Positions 44,283-56,897 of a stretch of DNA of 64,000 nt are shown piece after piece (within the stretch, counting starts at the first letter, position 1; each line of letters starts with the position of its first letter). This DNA comes from Apricaphanius iberus (Eukaryota; Chordata; Actinopteri; Cyprinodontiformes; Aphaniidae). The notes below the pieces were generated by a model. That model saw only the letters and a list, made by a program, of their open reading frames with translations. It did no database searches and was not told the origin of the DNA. Position numbers and translations under genes: made by a program. The stretch lies in contig JAPXFQ010002638.1 in assembly GCA_028564705.1 (NCBI GenBank), forward strand, positions 1-64,000, in the 5' to 3' direction.

Positions 44283-44306
44283 CTGACGGAAGGATGGACT
44301 CGCCTG
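44283..44306 (+). other. 24-nt micro-exon of the transposase gene
   Basis: Flanked by ttttatag| and |gtaatg, it encodes the core of the ADGRMDSPG motif (a probable catalytic Asp block). Its phase agrees with the exons on both sides. The following acceptor is mutated, so this copy could not splice normally. Confidence 0.7.
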
Positions 44307-44839
44307 GTAATGAAAAAGCTCTTGAAAAGCTACTGGAAATAATTTAGCTCTTTTGAGATGTCGTTTTAATAATTTTTCTATTTTCTGTATCTTCTTACAA
44401 ACGGTCACTCTGCGATGTGCTGTACGTACACAACAAGGGACCTAGACACCATGGACATCATCAGTGTTGTCAATGTGGACAAAAGATGTGTTGGCCGTAA
44501 AAGTAGTGCCATGGAGAAGGCTGCCTTTATAGAGACCTTTGACAATCTCACAAAGGAGTTAAACATCAAAGAGATTGTTATTGATGTTCATGTGCAAATT
44601 GCTGCCCTCATGCGAAAGAATTTTACAATACTTGCGAGTTTTGAACTGTTATATAGAATTATAGATTGTTACAATACCACTTTGCTTTTCTTTTTCTGAA
44701 CATCTCCAGAAAGGGGCCGTTATGGAGATCATAGTATTACCCATTCGCTTGACGTCTGGCACGCTTCCAAAAATCGAACAAAGAAACTTCATGCTGTATG
44801 TAAAATTGTATTACAATTGAACTAACATAGGCTTGTTCA

Positions 44840-46385
44840 CGTTTTATTTATTTATTTTTTTTTTTATTTTTTATTTTTTTACGTGTCCTGTCTAGCAGTA
44901 TGCTACTCAGAATTAGTGTCTGAGTACCAAGTACAAGCCCAACAGTTTTACTTTCCCAAGCAGAGTATTACAGCTTCGCTGTAGTACACCACTTGATGTA
45001 TATGTATGAAAAATCTTTATTAGTGATTACTGTGGGTTCAATTTCCTGACGTCATGGACACTAAACCGAGACCAGAAGGGAGAACGGAAGAAGGTGAAGA
45101 AAAGAAACCGGACCAGCACCGGCGCGAACCGACGACACAAGCCAGGGAGGCAAACAAAGAACACAAGAAAACATCCCAGTCCTCCACCTCTGCCGGACGG
45201 CAGAGAAACATTAATACAAAACAAAAACAACAAACTGTACAGAACCAAACCAATAGTTCGGATCTAGTAGAATAAACTAAGAATTACACATTCACTACAC
45301 GCAAGCATGGATTAATGAACATAATACAAATATTTCTGTTAAGCTCCTGGTAAAAGCTAACTAATGACGATAACCTCAGCTCAAGATATGTCCGTCCACA
45401 CCAATGTCCCAACACCTATGTGTGTGTGCGAGCATGCAGGTGTGAATAAGGTTTCCCCATGCAAGTGATTGATAGCTGGTGTAAGGAACCGTCAATCCGT
45501 CCTACAGGAATCGACACAGACATGGAGGAGGCAAGAGATGTATTCATCCAGGGTCCCACAGAGTACAGAGGCCACAGGCAGATCAGCGCAGGGTCGATCA
45601 CCCACCAAGAGAGGAAGAGATGGAAGCCCCAGGGGAACACCAAGCAGCCGCAATGCTGGGGCCCGAGAGATCGCAGTGACGACCCAGGGACCAGCCGACA
45701 AGGGCCCCCCGCCGCCGCCGCAGGCAAGGGGGATCCGCAGCCAACCGACGGACAACACACGCCGCCACGACCCCGGACCAATACCCATCGCCAACAACCC
45801 GGCCCGCCCCCACACACCCACACGCCAGGGAGCCACAGCAAGAGCCACAGCGGATGTTCGCCCTCCCCAGGCTGCGCCCAGCCGGCACCTGGACATCCAG
45901 ATCTTCCAGCTCCTGGGTCCAGATCCCGCCCCACGCAGGGCGCCAAGATCAGGGGCCCAGCCAATGCCGGACAGCCCCCCCGAGATGAACCGACCAGCTA
46001 GCAGAAGTCCTGGAACCGGCAGGAGGCCTTGGCGCCAGGCACGGTCCCCACCGATCCACCGGACGGCACCAACCTACACTACAACCCCCATAAGAGGTGC
46101 CCCAGTCAATCCAAGGAGGACGTCGGCCCGAAACAGCGGCCGCCCGACACACCGGACCACCCAGGACCCACCAGACATGCACCAGGACCGAGCCGGGCCG
46201 CAACCGGGACCCCCAGCCCCAGGCATCGAGAGCCATCATCAACCAGCGGGCAGGAGCATCCATCACCGACGGGGAGTAACTGAGGGGAAGAAGACGCATC
46301 AGGCCAGAGGGAAGCCAAACACCCAACCTGACAGGTAGACATAGACAGACAGAGACACTAATACGTACCCTCCCTCTCATGCGTA
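44840..46385 (-). mobile_element. L1-like LINE 3' fragment (copy 2), inserted in a transposase intron
   Basis: The A-rich tail appears as T-rich sequence at 44840-44880. 44885-45410 is the inverted counterpart of 14605-15075. Beyond it (45414-46385) a GC-rich (~60% or more), C/G-skewed block continues to the 5' truncation point. Long open frames in it (for example 45469-46338) are Pro/Arg/Gly-rich on both strands and look like a GC artefact of the LINE 3' region, not genes. The intron's donor (44796) and next acceptor (46431-46432) are intact around it. Confidence 0.65.
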
Positions 46386-48379
46386 CACATTCTTACAAAT
46401 TATTTTAATTACTTCTTTTTGTCCTCCAAAAGGCTGGAATGGTTTATGGACTAAAGCCTATACTTTGATGGATCAAGGAATAATTAACCATTTTTTGTAT
46501 GCTTGTCAGCACACAAGCACCAGAGATGAGTTTATGGTTTGTATGTTCATGTATACACTTCTCTGCTAATCTATTTTTTTATATTTGCTGACATTGTTCA
46601 CGCTGGATAATTCTTGTATTTTTCATGTTCTGTATCTTTAGAATGTGTGGAGTGGTATACTCCACCACGTGAGTGGAGAGCATGAATGGGCCTTTGGCAG
46701 GTGCTTTCATGGTCCTTTGGGAGAGAGACCAGGCAAAGAGCTGATTCTTTCTGGGTCTGCTGCACATGTAGCGTTGTCACAGATTGGTGTCACGAGAGGT
46801 GGCTGAAGAATATTGAGAAGTTACTCACCTTTCGGTAAGATGTTAGTGACATGATGTAATGTAATCTGTCTTAATAATTCCACAGATAAATGGAGAACGC
46901 AGTGACACATTTTTTCTGAACAATAAAGATTACAATATGTGGATCTGAATTATTTTAGACAGAGTACCAATACAGATACATCTAACACATACACAAGGGA
47001 ATTAACTTGAACACATTTGGTAGTTTCTGCTCTGTTTGACGATGTAATTGTCATCTCAATAACAGCATCTGTATCGTTGCATCCCTTCCACAAACTGTGA
47101 GTATGTACACACATATATACGGACATTGACTTTTGTTTTTTATTTGCAGAACCACTTCTAACGCTGGAGTCTTTCCAAAATCACATACTGATGTACACAG
47201 GGAAACGATTTGTATTTTCGTTTGGCGTCTATGAAGCAAGAACATTACTCGCTGCATTGGACTACAACCACCACAACCATCACCCAGTGCAAGTGAAAAG
47301 CAAAGGTAAAGTAAATCATACTTTGTTGCTTTGACATGATTTTCAAACTGTGGTACAAGTACCGCCAGTGGTACTTGGAGGAATATTCTAAATATTATTT
47401 GAATATAAAATTAATTTAAAAATGTATAATTCCCACACAGTGTAGCTGTGGCAGGCAACAATCACCAATAAATAATCATAATTAGGAGTAAATAAGCTTC
47501 CTTTGATAACTGTTTATAGTAAAAAGGGTAAGCTGTATGTTAGGTTGGTCCTGATCATGGTACTTGGATAAATCAACATTTCCTCTGGCGGTACCCACTG
47601 TACAAAGTTTGAAAGATACTGCTAATGTTTAGCTTCAATAAATATTTTATTTCCCCTTATTGGATTAGATGCCTTGTAGTGCCAGGGTAAAACATTAAAA
47701 TATGATACATCATACAGAACGGTTTGTGTACAATGTGACAAGGAGAGGAAAAATTACAGTTGCTTAAGGCACTTATGTGTTATTCTTCCTTGCTGTGGAC
47801 AAAGCATGACTTAGCATTACTTGTTGTGACCTATTGGTGAAAAAAGAATTCAACTACTTTACCAGGAATTTGCTAACTTTATCATGTGTTGACTTTTTGT
47901 TTTCTTAGACACAAACGAGTGTACAGCAAAAGCTTGCAGCGTTACACTGTTCACACTGTGAAGGAGAACAAGGACTACGGCTACATCCCAGAGCTGCAGA
48001 CAAGAATACTGCAGAAGCGCCTCAGCTCAGCAGGGGGACTACCAAAAAGGAGAAGAATTCAGGCAGACGACCTCAGGGCCCTGGGTCCTCTCTCCGGGAT
48101 CATCCCTCCTGCTACAGCTGAGTTGGTGCAAACACAGCAATGCAGAGGACAGGTAATGATAACCATATGCCCTCTTCATTTTGGTTGAATAAAATTAAAT
48201 AATTCTAATTTTCCTGTGGTTTTTTTTTTCGCCACCAGGACTGGATATGTGATCCATACACAGAGGCTGACGAGATTCAAAGCTGAACACAGCAAATTTT
48301 ATTTTTCCAAATCTAATAACCTATATGAAAAAAAGTTTGACTAAAATAACAATAAAAGTAAAAAGTATATCTGAGGTGG

Positions 48380-50208
48380 TCATGATTTTTTGTTTGTGCG
48401 GAATGGGGCTTCTTTGAAACCTACGTAAACCCAAAAAGGGTGGGGATATTTGTCCCTGATCCTCCAAACACATCATGACGGAATCACATGCCGGTTGCCT
48501 CCGCCAAGACGTCCGTGTTGCAAAATGGTGTACTGTCTGTAGGCAGAGTAACGATACTCCATGTGATCGGTTCCAGGGTCTTGGCTGTCACGCAGAGCCA
48601 ACACGTCATTCCACCTCTGCCGAGCCAAACACAAGATTCCCTCATCCAAACAGAACAAGTTAAAATGCGCACTTGTGCTCAGACACCCTTCGGGATCCTG
48701 TCCACAGCACTTATTTTCAAGGTCTGTAGGCATCAGTCGGCAGTTGGAGCAAGTGCACCAAGCTGGCTGACCCTGGTGTGATGGAGGACGTCCTGGTGCG
48801 GCCTGTCTATACTCCATAATGTCCAGTAGAACTCCTGGCTGACGTGTTACTACCATCTGAAGGACTTCATCTTTCTCCTCAGGATTTAGTTGTTGCAGCT
48901 GTGCCTGAAAATTGAATCCAAAAATTATTTTTACAATACTTATGATTATGACATATTGTAGTTTTTTTCGCAAGGACATACCTTTAACTCTGCTGTTCTG
49001 TCAGCAGACAGCTGAGCAACCCGTTCTCTGTCCTCCTCACTGATAGGTCCTGCTCTTCTTCCTCTAGCCTGGCTTCTCCTCCGGCCCGTGGCTGAACCTT
49101 CATTTCTGCTTCTCCCTATTGCTGCTCCTCTCCTTGCTCCTCTCCTAGTTCCTCTCCCTGCTCCTCTAGCTGCTCTCCATCTATCCCATCCAGAGTCATT
49201 GCTCTCCTCAGAGACTTCAGAATAAACATTTGGACTGGATTCCTCAAAGGAGAAGTATCAAGGTTTACATGTTAATGTAATGGAATGCATGTTTTATAAA
49301 AACGTCACTGAAAAAAAGCCATCAAATGTTTTGGTGATGATGCTGTATTTATAATGACATAAACAATGTTGCTGATACTTATTTTACCTAGATGAAAAAT
49401 ATGAACAGAATTGGGTAAAGTACACAAAGTTGTACTCAAGTAATAGTGGCAGGAGCTCAAAATATTTTTACTTGAGTAAAGGTATCCATCCAACATGCTA
49501 TTCAAATAAGGCGTTTTGGTAAACAGGCTGCTTGAGTACTGAGTAACATCTGATTTTAAAATTGTTATAAGACAGACCTAAACATGGATTTCTTGGCAAA
49601 TTCAGTTATTTCATAGAGTGAAAAACAAATTACATTAATAACATCAAAAAATAATTAGGAATAGAGGAAATCCATTTCTAAGTCATTAATTTGAATATAA
49701 AACATACTGTAGTTATAAGTAGTGGGGGAAAAAACAATTGAACAGGACTTGTCGTTTAAAACCATTTTATAACATTTCCAATAAGCTACTACAATAATTG
49801 CATCGGTCCGAGGAACTGTAAGGGAAGATACTTTTATCCTAGTAACTGGCTTATTCTTGTAAAGTACCAACTAGTAAAATGATTATTACCTACCAGTGGG
49901 ATTAATTAGTTTATGCATTCAAAATGTACGAGTGTTTTTATTTATTTTAATTATCCGTCTAATGTGAGTCATTCATTTAGCCTTATTATTTGGCTTCTTC
50001 ACTCGATTCACTTTGCTATAACTTTGCCCACATATCACATCCTACAAAAACACTAAAACTGATTTGGTCTAAATATCTTACATCACATTCATGATTTACC
50101 TCAGTCGAAGTCATTCCTGCAAAGCTATATACTGTCGAGTACCGTATTGACTCACCGGTTGTGAGGTATCGCTTGCGAGTGCACGTACAACATGCGCGCT
50201 TCATGCAC
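48380..50208 (-). pseudogene. P2X7 C-terminal ballast-like domain protein encoded in the DNA transposon
   Basis: Minus strand. The terminal exon 48904-48380 follows a TTTTCAG acceptor and an upstream exon (about 49242-48982, donor GTATGT) joins in frame (DRTAELK + [11 protein letters not shown]). The upstream exon is Arg/Gly-rich (RAARGAGRGTRRGARRGAA) after an acidic stretch. The terminal exon has [66 protein letters not shown], an in-frame TGA (48473-48475) where a Cys codon is expected, then [20 protein letters not shown] and a stop. The Cys spacing and RLGxGxRxxIPSC pattern match the zinc- and nucleotide-binding ballast domain of the P2X7 receptor tail, which also occurs alone in many fish and invertebrate proteins. 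A possible first exon is MKRACCTCTRKRYLTTG (about 50208-50160, donor GTGAGT). There is no ion-channel region. Function unknown. Confidence 0.7.
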
Positions 50209-50293
50209 GAGCTTAAAAATATGGCTGCAGTAACGCGTTTGGCCTGATGGAGCAATCGCGAGCGAAAAAATTCCAACTTCCTTAGAGTCCCTG

Positions 50294-53200
50294 TTAAGTC
50301 TTTCTGTTCTCATGAGCACATTTTTGGGATGCGCTCTTGTGCTGGGTTACTTGCTGCTAATTATGGGAAAATTGAGCAGCAGCAGTAATAGTAATAATAA
50401 TGACAGTATACTAAATCCATAACATAGAAAAAGTGGCCACAAAAAACTCTGATAAAATCAATGTATATAATATAAAATATAAACAACTGGATAGAGATAA
50501 CTAAATAAAAGTGAAATCTTTATTGTAATTCTGTGAAAAGACTGGACAGAGAACGACTGAATTCTGACTTTTTAACTATGTAAAAAGTACTTCTGTGACC
50601 GATTGATAATGTTGAATGAATACTTTTGGTTTTGTTACGGTTTAATGTGGTGCTGATTGATTTCCTTGCTCTAAGGGTTCTAGCTCAAAGGTTATTGATA
50701 GAAATGTGCAGTTTAAAGAAAAGCAATGAGCTGTGGTTTTTCCTTCATGAGGTGTTGATCCAGGCTGTTTTTTCCTTTTTTCTCCTCTGGAATGTAGAGC
50801 ACTTTGAAAACTGGCTCCGTTCTCCTCGTCTTTCCCCTTGGAGCTGTCCCAAAAGTTATTCCTTTTTAATTTGTGCTCCTGTTCAAAACGCACAGTCAGA
50901 TCTGTGGATACATAAAGCAGAGTTTTAAACACCATAAAAAGCAGGAGCTTTGACAGCTGAAACAGACGACAGGCACATTACGCAAACCTAGCTCACATAC
51001 AGAATACCAGCGCTGTGCGTGCACTGTAAAGACTTATATTCCTGTCTGACAGGCCAACCACACACACACCACACTTTAGCTTCCCTTTTGTGTCTGGAAC
51101 AAACACCGAGAAGAGGTTATTTAACAGTACTGATATTACTTGGAAAAACAATAGCAGTTTCCGAGTCTTAAAGTAATAAGAAACGACTAGTAGTCATGAA
51201 AGACAAGACGAGAAACGGAAGACAGCTGGAAAAAGTTAACAAGAAAGTAGCCTCTGATTACTTGCCACAAAGTTGTCCAATATGGGAAAAATACAGTGTG
51301 ACCACTGAGTTATGTTATCTGTTAAAAGATCGGAGTGGATTTTGTGGCGTCTTACGATAGGGAAAAAGATCTGCTGTGAAACTTAGCTGTACTCTTGCTT
51401 GGACACTCCCAGCTGGAAAAAAAAAAAATACAGGAAAAAGCTGCTCATATTGTCGGGTTGAAGGCTTTACATTTATAAAAAGGGCCTCGTTTTGAAAAAG
51501 GGATAATTTAAAAATAATTTGAAATAAGAAAATGTAAAATATCTATTTTAATATTTATGAGTGAAGAATTAGTAATATTGTGAGATTGCTAAATATCTCA
51601 ATCTTCAGAAAACAGAAAAGGGGGGGGGACACTCAATCGCGCTGATGCGGACTCCTGTAATCCTTCTACTTAGTGTGTTTTTACTATGTAGCTTTGATGT
51701 GAAGGGAGTATAAAAGAATAATAATAATGAAAAGTATGAATAGGAACTCTAGAATTTAAAATTATTTAAAGAGAGAGGACAAAGTTTAAATCTTGCGAAA
51801 CAGGGGTGTGATTAAATAGGTGAGGGTAAAAGAAATGTACAGAAAGATGGTCTTTATTCAGTGCTTAGCATGATGAAAATATGTGCGGAAATCAAGATAA
51901 TTGAAAATGATAACCTAGATGATCCTATTTCATTTCTGACATGAAACATGTCATATTAAATCTGGAAAAGCAGAGAAGAAAGGAATCAGGCCACCTTCCA
52001 GAATTTATGAAAACTCTTAATAATCTGTATGCAAGGATATAGCAGACCTAAATAAATACACTATCAGGTTAAAATGATGATAGAAATAATTACTATTCAA
52101 CCCTATAGGAAAAGATAAGACAAAACAGATGATAAACTAAATTGGAAAATAAGGAAAAAGCTAACTATGTGCTGATGAATCGACATGATGTCTTTCCTTC
52201 TGGACGTGTCTCATGGCCCCCGGTTTGAAAATAAAAATGGGGGGGGGGGGGGGGGGGGGGGAGAAGACTGAGAAGTGACTTTTGAACCCTGCGGAAACTG
52301 GCTCTGGCTGACTTCATGCACACAAGAACAAAGGAGAATACCATGCAACACAAAGTTGAATCAAGCTGTACACTATGAACTTGAAAAAAGGAAAAGCAAG
52401 CTTTGCAGTGCAGAGTACCTCCCCTCTGCCCAAGAGACTGGTGGATGCACACAAAACGCCTCCTACTCCTTCCTCCTCCCATTAACAATGTGTTTTACAT
52501 CAGCTGACTGGCAAATAAAGTGACTTTTTAACCACGGAGCCTAGAGAAAAAGACAAAGAGGTGCTCCCCCACGAAACTGTTGGTCAGCGGGAACTAAACT
52601 AGCTTACCCCCATGGACACTAAGTTGGATCAGGGTGCTTTGGGGTACGTCTGGAGAGGTTCAAGACATCTTGTGGATTTAAGTTCAATCCTGCATAGACA
52701 CCTAAGGATTTCATGGATGCAACCAGTAGACGTGGTGGTAGTTAAGGTGGAAAAAAGGAAACAATATAATTTAGTGACAAGGGGTGATAATAAAATAGTT
52801 ATGGACAAAAAGCATGGAAAAAGGGCTAACAAACCCTTAGAGAAATTAAACCCAGTAATGCCTCATGAAACTTAAGCAAATACACAAAAAAAGAAATTTC
52901 CAGGTGTCATTAAACTATAATAAAGCAAAACCTTTAGGGAAAGTATAGGAAAACATGTCTTACACTCCTTTGAGACATTAATCTAAATGACATTTTTAGA
53001 CATTTATTGAAAATATTGTGTTAATACCAGAATAAATATTAAATATGATCATTACTAAAAATGTAAATGCAAGATTCCAAAAATCTAGAACAAAGCATAA
53101 GCACACTCACCCCGAGTGTGAACTGATTAGTGTGGAGTGCTGTCTGCCTATGATCTAACTGTTACTGACAAAATATAAAGCAGATCTATTAATTACCCAA

Positions 53201-54570
53201 TTGCTCCTTCCAGAAAAAAAGGGGGAAATCCCTTCCTGACTCTTTTGCTATGCTTTGGGATTTTTCCAATGATGAATCATTAATTTAAATCAAATTTGAC
53301 AAAGAATCTAATTAATCTAGGTCAGCTTCATGAATATAGAGCTGAGTAAGTTTACTGTTATATGATTTTTTTCTTTAAAAAGTCAGAATCCCAATCAGCC
53401 ACTGAAGCAACAGCTGAAAGTAAGAGGGAGTACAACAACGTAATGTTTACAAAAACAAATAGTTTATTAGAAAACACAATTTTCGTTCCATATTGTTAGT
53501 TTAAAAGTAGACAGATCTAAATATCAGGATTTCAGAATAATAAACAGTACAATCAAAGAGCTGCCAAGTTCTGAGTCACTGATCCACTCGCTGCCAGAAC
53601 CAAAGTATTTGACGGTGATTTGTCTCCTTATTAAATTATTTCAACATACCATCGGCAGAACCTCACCAGTAACTTTTCATTTGAAGTGAAAGCAGAACAC
53701 ACGTTCAACAAAACTAGAACAGCTCTTTAAATAATCATCAAGCGACCATCTAAATTCCTAACAGAAGGCATAAAAACTGTAGCTGCTTGTAATATAATGG
53801 TCTTGTCACTGACTACATTGACTCATTAAGAGCAGTAATTGAGAAAAAGTTGCATGCTCATGATATTTGATAAAATTTTCAGGCAACCTGAAACAACCAT
53901 GTCTGAAGATCTCATCATAGAATTTATAGCGAAGCCTAAGCTCAAAATTCAATGCAAGGGAATGAGTGAATGTGTGAATGCTTGTACATGTGGATGTTTC
54001 AAAAGGGCAAGTGAACTTTGCAACCTATGTGTGAGAATTGATTTATGGATAAAAGTTTGAATGACTGACTGCTTGATTGAATTATTGATTAATACATATA
54101 TTGAGCGATTTATGAAACTAAAAAGATATGTGAATGTTCAAAACTAAACTGGCTAGATGCTTTTGCCGCTTGCAGCATTTTAGAATGCAAAACTAATTTG
54201 CTACTGCTTGAAATGCAGAGCTACACAGCTGCAAGATGAAGGATCCTTCACTTGCGCAACTGAGTTAAAAATAAATAATATATATCAGATAATTAACTAG
54301 TGTCCACAAGAAATTCTCTGCAGGATATGGAGAAAAGAGATGCCTTTAGCAGAATTAATGAAGGTCCAGTGGACCCCTGAGACCACACGAGATCATCCAG
54401 AGGAAATTACACAAACCAAGGAGTGAAGATTCATCTGATGTGCTCCGAGGAACACCAACCGGCATCCAGATCAAAGGCAGTTCAACGAAGCATCATCTGA
54501 GCCACCGCACCAAAGCCAAGAAGTAACTCAGGAGAGTACCAATTGGAAGAATAAGACTGAAAGAACCAAG
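50294..54570 (+). other. LTR-element interior, no recognised gene
   Basis: AT-rich with many stops on both strands. The longest frames (for example 50626-50928 and 52612-52875) carry no retroelement motif. A poly(G) run is at 52239-52261. Confidence 0.5.
52239..52261 (+). repeat. poly(G) run of 23
   Basis: An uninterrupted G23 after ataaaaat, in otherwise AT-rich DNA. Length is likely unstable or an assembly estimate. Confidence 0.9.
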
Positions 54571-54572
54571 GA

Positions 54573-54903
54573 AGATGAGAAAGATTGTGGGTCTGATCAT
54601 TGCACTCTATTAAGTAATAGCAGGAAAAGTGCTGGTCCTGAAGGAGGTGAAGATGACACCTAGAGGAACAGAAAACAACGCCCAATCACCAGAGCAACTG
54701 CAAAGGAAAGCAGCCAGAAGGAACTGTCCACCCCAGCAAAGTTATGTAAATCGGCAACAAAAGCATGATGCAATATGCCACATACCACACCACACCAGAT
54801 CAGTCAGTCACCAGTATTCAGCAAATCAAAAGCAAAATCATATACATAGATCACAAACACATAGACACTTTAAAATTTATAGGGAAATTAAACAAGTTAA
54901 ATA
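54573..54903 (+). pseudogene. possible env-like signal-peptide region
   Basis: From atg 54573 a frame starts MRKIVGLIIALY, meets a TAA, then continues VIAGKVLVLKEVKM and a Gln/Arg-rich stretch to 54903. The short basic start plus hydrophobic run resembles an envelope signal peptide, and its position about 2.3 kb before the right LTR would suit env. No surface or transmembrane signature is seen. Weak. Confidence 0.25.
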
Positions 54904-56897
54904 GGAAAAAGATATAGATTTCTGGTTCCAAAGTTGTGAGTTGTGAGAATAATTACCAGAACCCTCATCTGTTACAGGATTAACTACACCTGTCACCACA
55001 CCAACCAGTAAAGCAAATCACCAATCTGGCCGCGCCAACAGTAGCTGCTACCCCAAGCCCACTGACAATGGTACCAACACAAGGAACCACACAAAAAACA
55101 GCTAACGTAGTTACACTGGGTGTAAAACTTCTACCTTTTAATTTGAGTGACGAGGCCAGTTCTGACCTCGTCAAGGGGGGAACGAATAATTAATGGTTCA
55201 CAATGTCAGAATATAGATAATTCTAGTTGAAGACAAATTTGAGTTAAACTATGAACTGTAGGCAAGATACGTTTGAGAAATGCACTTTAGTACATAAACA
55301 AGTCTGTAGATTTCAATAATGCCACCGATGGATCAGTATTTTAAATTGACAATTTGTGGAATAACACAGAAAGTGCACAATTAATTAGAAAACTACAGGG
55401 GTGTGTAAAATTTGCAGAATCCAATATCTAAATAGCAAATCAACAAAACAGTTTATGAAGCTTAGGGTTTTTTACACATTAGCTTGAACATATTTATCAC
55501 CACAGCCGTTTGATATGAGAACCATTAAACCATGCATGTGATAATTGACAATGACAACTGTGTGAGATGATATCTTGCTGAACAACTTGCCTCTACAATG
55601 GGTAGGTTTTTACAAGATGGTAAGATTAAAAATGCCTGTTATAGTGAGTTTGTGAATGAAATATCAATATTGATAAAATAGTGATGAGGTGTTTAAAGGA
55701 AGACTTAAAGTTAAGGCAGGATTTGATTCAATGTTGTCTGATTACAATTAACAGAATGTAGAATGTATTTATTTCACTTGTTACAATTAGCAGTGAATCC
55801 TGGATTATACAGAAGATGTTTTGAGCACTTAGGTTAGAAAATTAGAAAGAACTAGTAAATAACTTCAATAGTAATTTAGTAGAAAGGAAGTATTCACTAT
55901 GAATGCTGGGACGAGTGGCTGGTCTGGGAGGGGGGTGGTTAGAACTAAATTTAGGAAATTAGAGGGGAATGATAATTAAGGTGGCAATTAGTGCGACCAT
56001 AGTACTACTTGTTATTTCTTTTTGGCATTTTGCATCATACCCATCGAGAGACGAGTATGGAACATTGATGAACTTGACTGCTGTGTCTCAACCGATCCAG
56101 CTGGAAAGAGCTACAATTAACTGTCCTCTCCACCTCTTACACAACTAAGTATCCAAGCCAATAACTTCTCCACAGAGCCATTCCAAGTCTTAAAGTGCCT
56201 TTGGAATAAATAAAGTCCAACTCCAGGACCTCGGCGGCCCCCAGCAGAACCCACACAAAGCTCCATCAACTTGTCTGTTCATTTTTACTTATGTTCTCAT
56301 TTTCTTTTATGAATCGTTGAAGACTTTTCAGTGTTTTCCCTCATCATTCATTTTTTGGACATTTGGGACTTTGCATTATTTCCAGAATTACATTCAGAAT
56401 GGACAGTAGAACCTTTTCATACATTCACATAACACACTTAGGGTGCATTTTTTAGTTTAACCTGATTGCCATTTGAATTTATAGCTAAGTTAGATAAACC
56501 ATGGTTTACATTTAATCACATTTTAAGTCGACTTCACACTCATTTGCATTTAATCAATTTGTTTTTGGAAATTACTCCTTGTGTAAGTCAAGGCACTTCG
56601 CTGTGAAGAGGGTAGTCGTCCTGACCATGGGGGCTTTGAAACTGTTTTTTCCTGCTTAAAAGAAACGCAGCCAGCAGGTTTTTCGGTTTCACACACTGAA
56701 CCACCACTTACGCAAGCTTAATTGATTGTTTATATGTTACTCAAGAAGCATGTACTCCCATACTAGTGTCCCTGTACCTTAACTTTTGTATACTTTCTTT
56801 AATTATTCACAGTTATATGCTTGTTATCCACATGCCTTAGTCATTAGTTATTTTAGCTAGAGTGTGGCGATCTTTAGAAATCACCAGAGGGGGGAAA
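54904..56897 (+). other. LTR-element 3' interior and polypurine tract
   Basis: No long frame. At about 55980 a short open segment has a hydrophobic run (ATIVLLVISFWHFA), which may be a membrane-anchor relic. The polypurine tract agaggggggaaa ends at 56897. Confidence 0.45.

Larger units (their letters stand above)
42206..48286 (+). pseudogene. Kolobok-like transposase, about 15 exons, decayed
   Basis: Exons read from splice signals and conserved protein: 42206-42454, 42761-42877, 42965-43025, 43113-43181, 43269-43337, 43437-43762, 43906-44191, 44283-44306, 44404 to about 44620, 44710-44795, 46433-46536, 46644-46834, 47150-47305, 47909-48152 and 48239-48286. Motifs: NIGAAFEKWKILKESIGM; CHYSDRNTGTDCDACPPFHV; HGMQGGDFMLSTNIQLSGNN; ADGRMDSPG; ISVVNVDKR; IVIDVHVQIAAL; HSLDVWHASKN; GILHHVSGEHEWAFGRCFHG; LDYNHHNHHP; then a basic C-terminus with KDYGYIPELQTRIL. 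The spaced acidic motifs (ADGRMD, IDVHVQ, GEHEW) look like a DDE-type core. Damage: TGA at codon 12, frameshifts near 42345, 43113, 46460 and 46800, and a lost splice acceptor before 44404 (acg for ag). No THAP finger is visible. AATAAA follows at about 48350. Confidence 0.75.
41904..50293. mobile_element. 8.4-kb TTAA-flanked DNA transposon (Kolobok-like) with two convergent genes
   Basis: Terminal inverted repeats: left agggactctaaggaagtt from 41905, right (minus strand) agggactctaaggaagtt ending at 50292, 18 identical bases. TTAA flanks both ends (41901-41904 and 50294-50297); the true duplication is TTA or TTAA because the outermost base differs. A TTAA target with AGGG ends and this transposase family fit Kolobok. 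The unit holds a multi-exon transposase (+) and a ballast-domain gene (-) meeting tail to tail at about 48.3-48.4 kb. An L1-like fragment sits in one intron. Superfamily assignment is inferred from memory; ends and flanks are directly seen. Confidence 0.8.

Noticed and set aside
45469..46338. 289-codon Pro/Arg/Gly-rich ORF
   Set aside because: Equally long frames run on the opposite strand, composition is GC-driven, and the block is the extension of a dispersed L1-like repeat.
48380..48904. A genuine P2X7 receptor gene
   Set aside because: Only the C-terminal ballast-like domain is present; there is no channel region and it lies within transposon ends.
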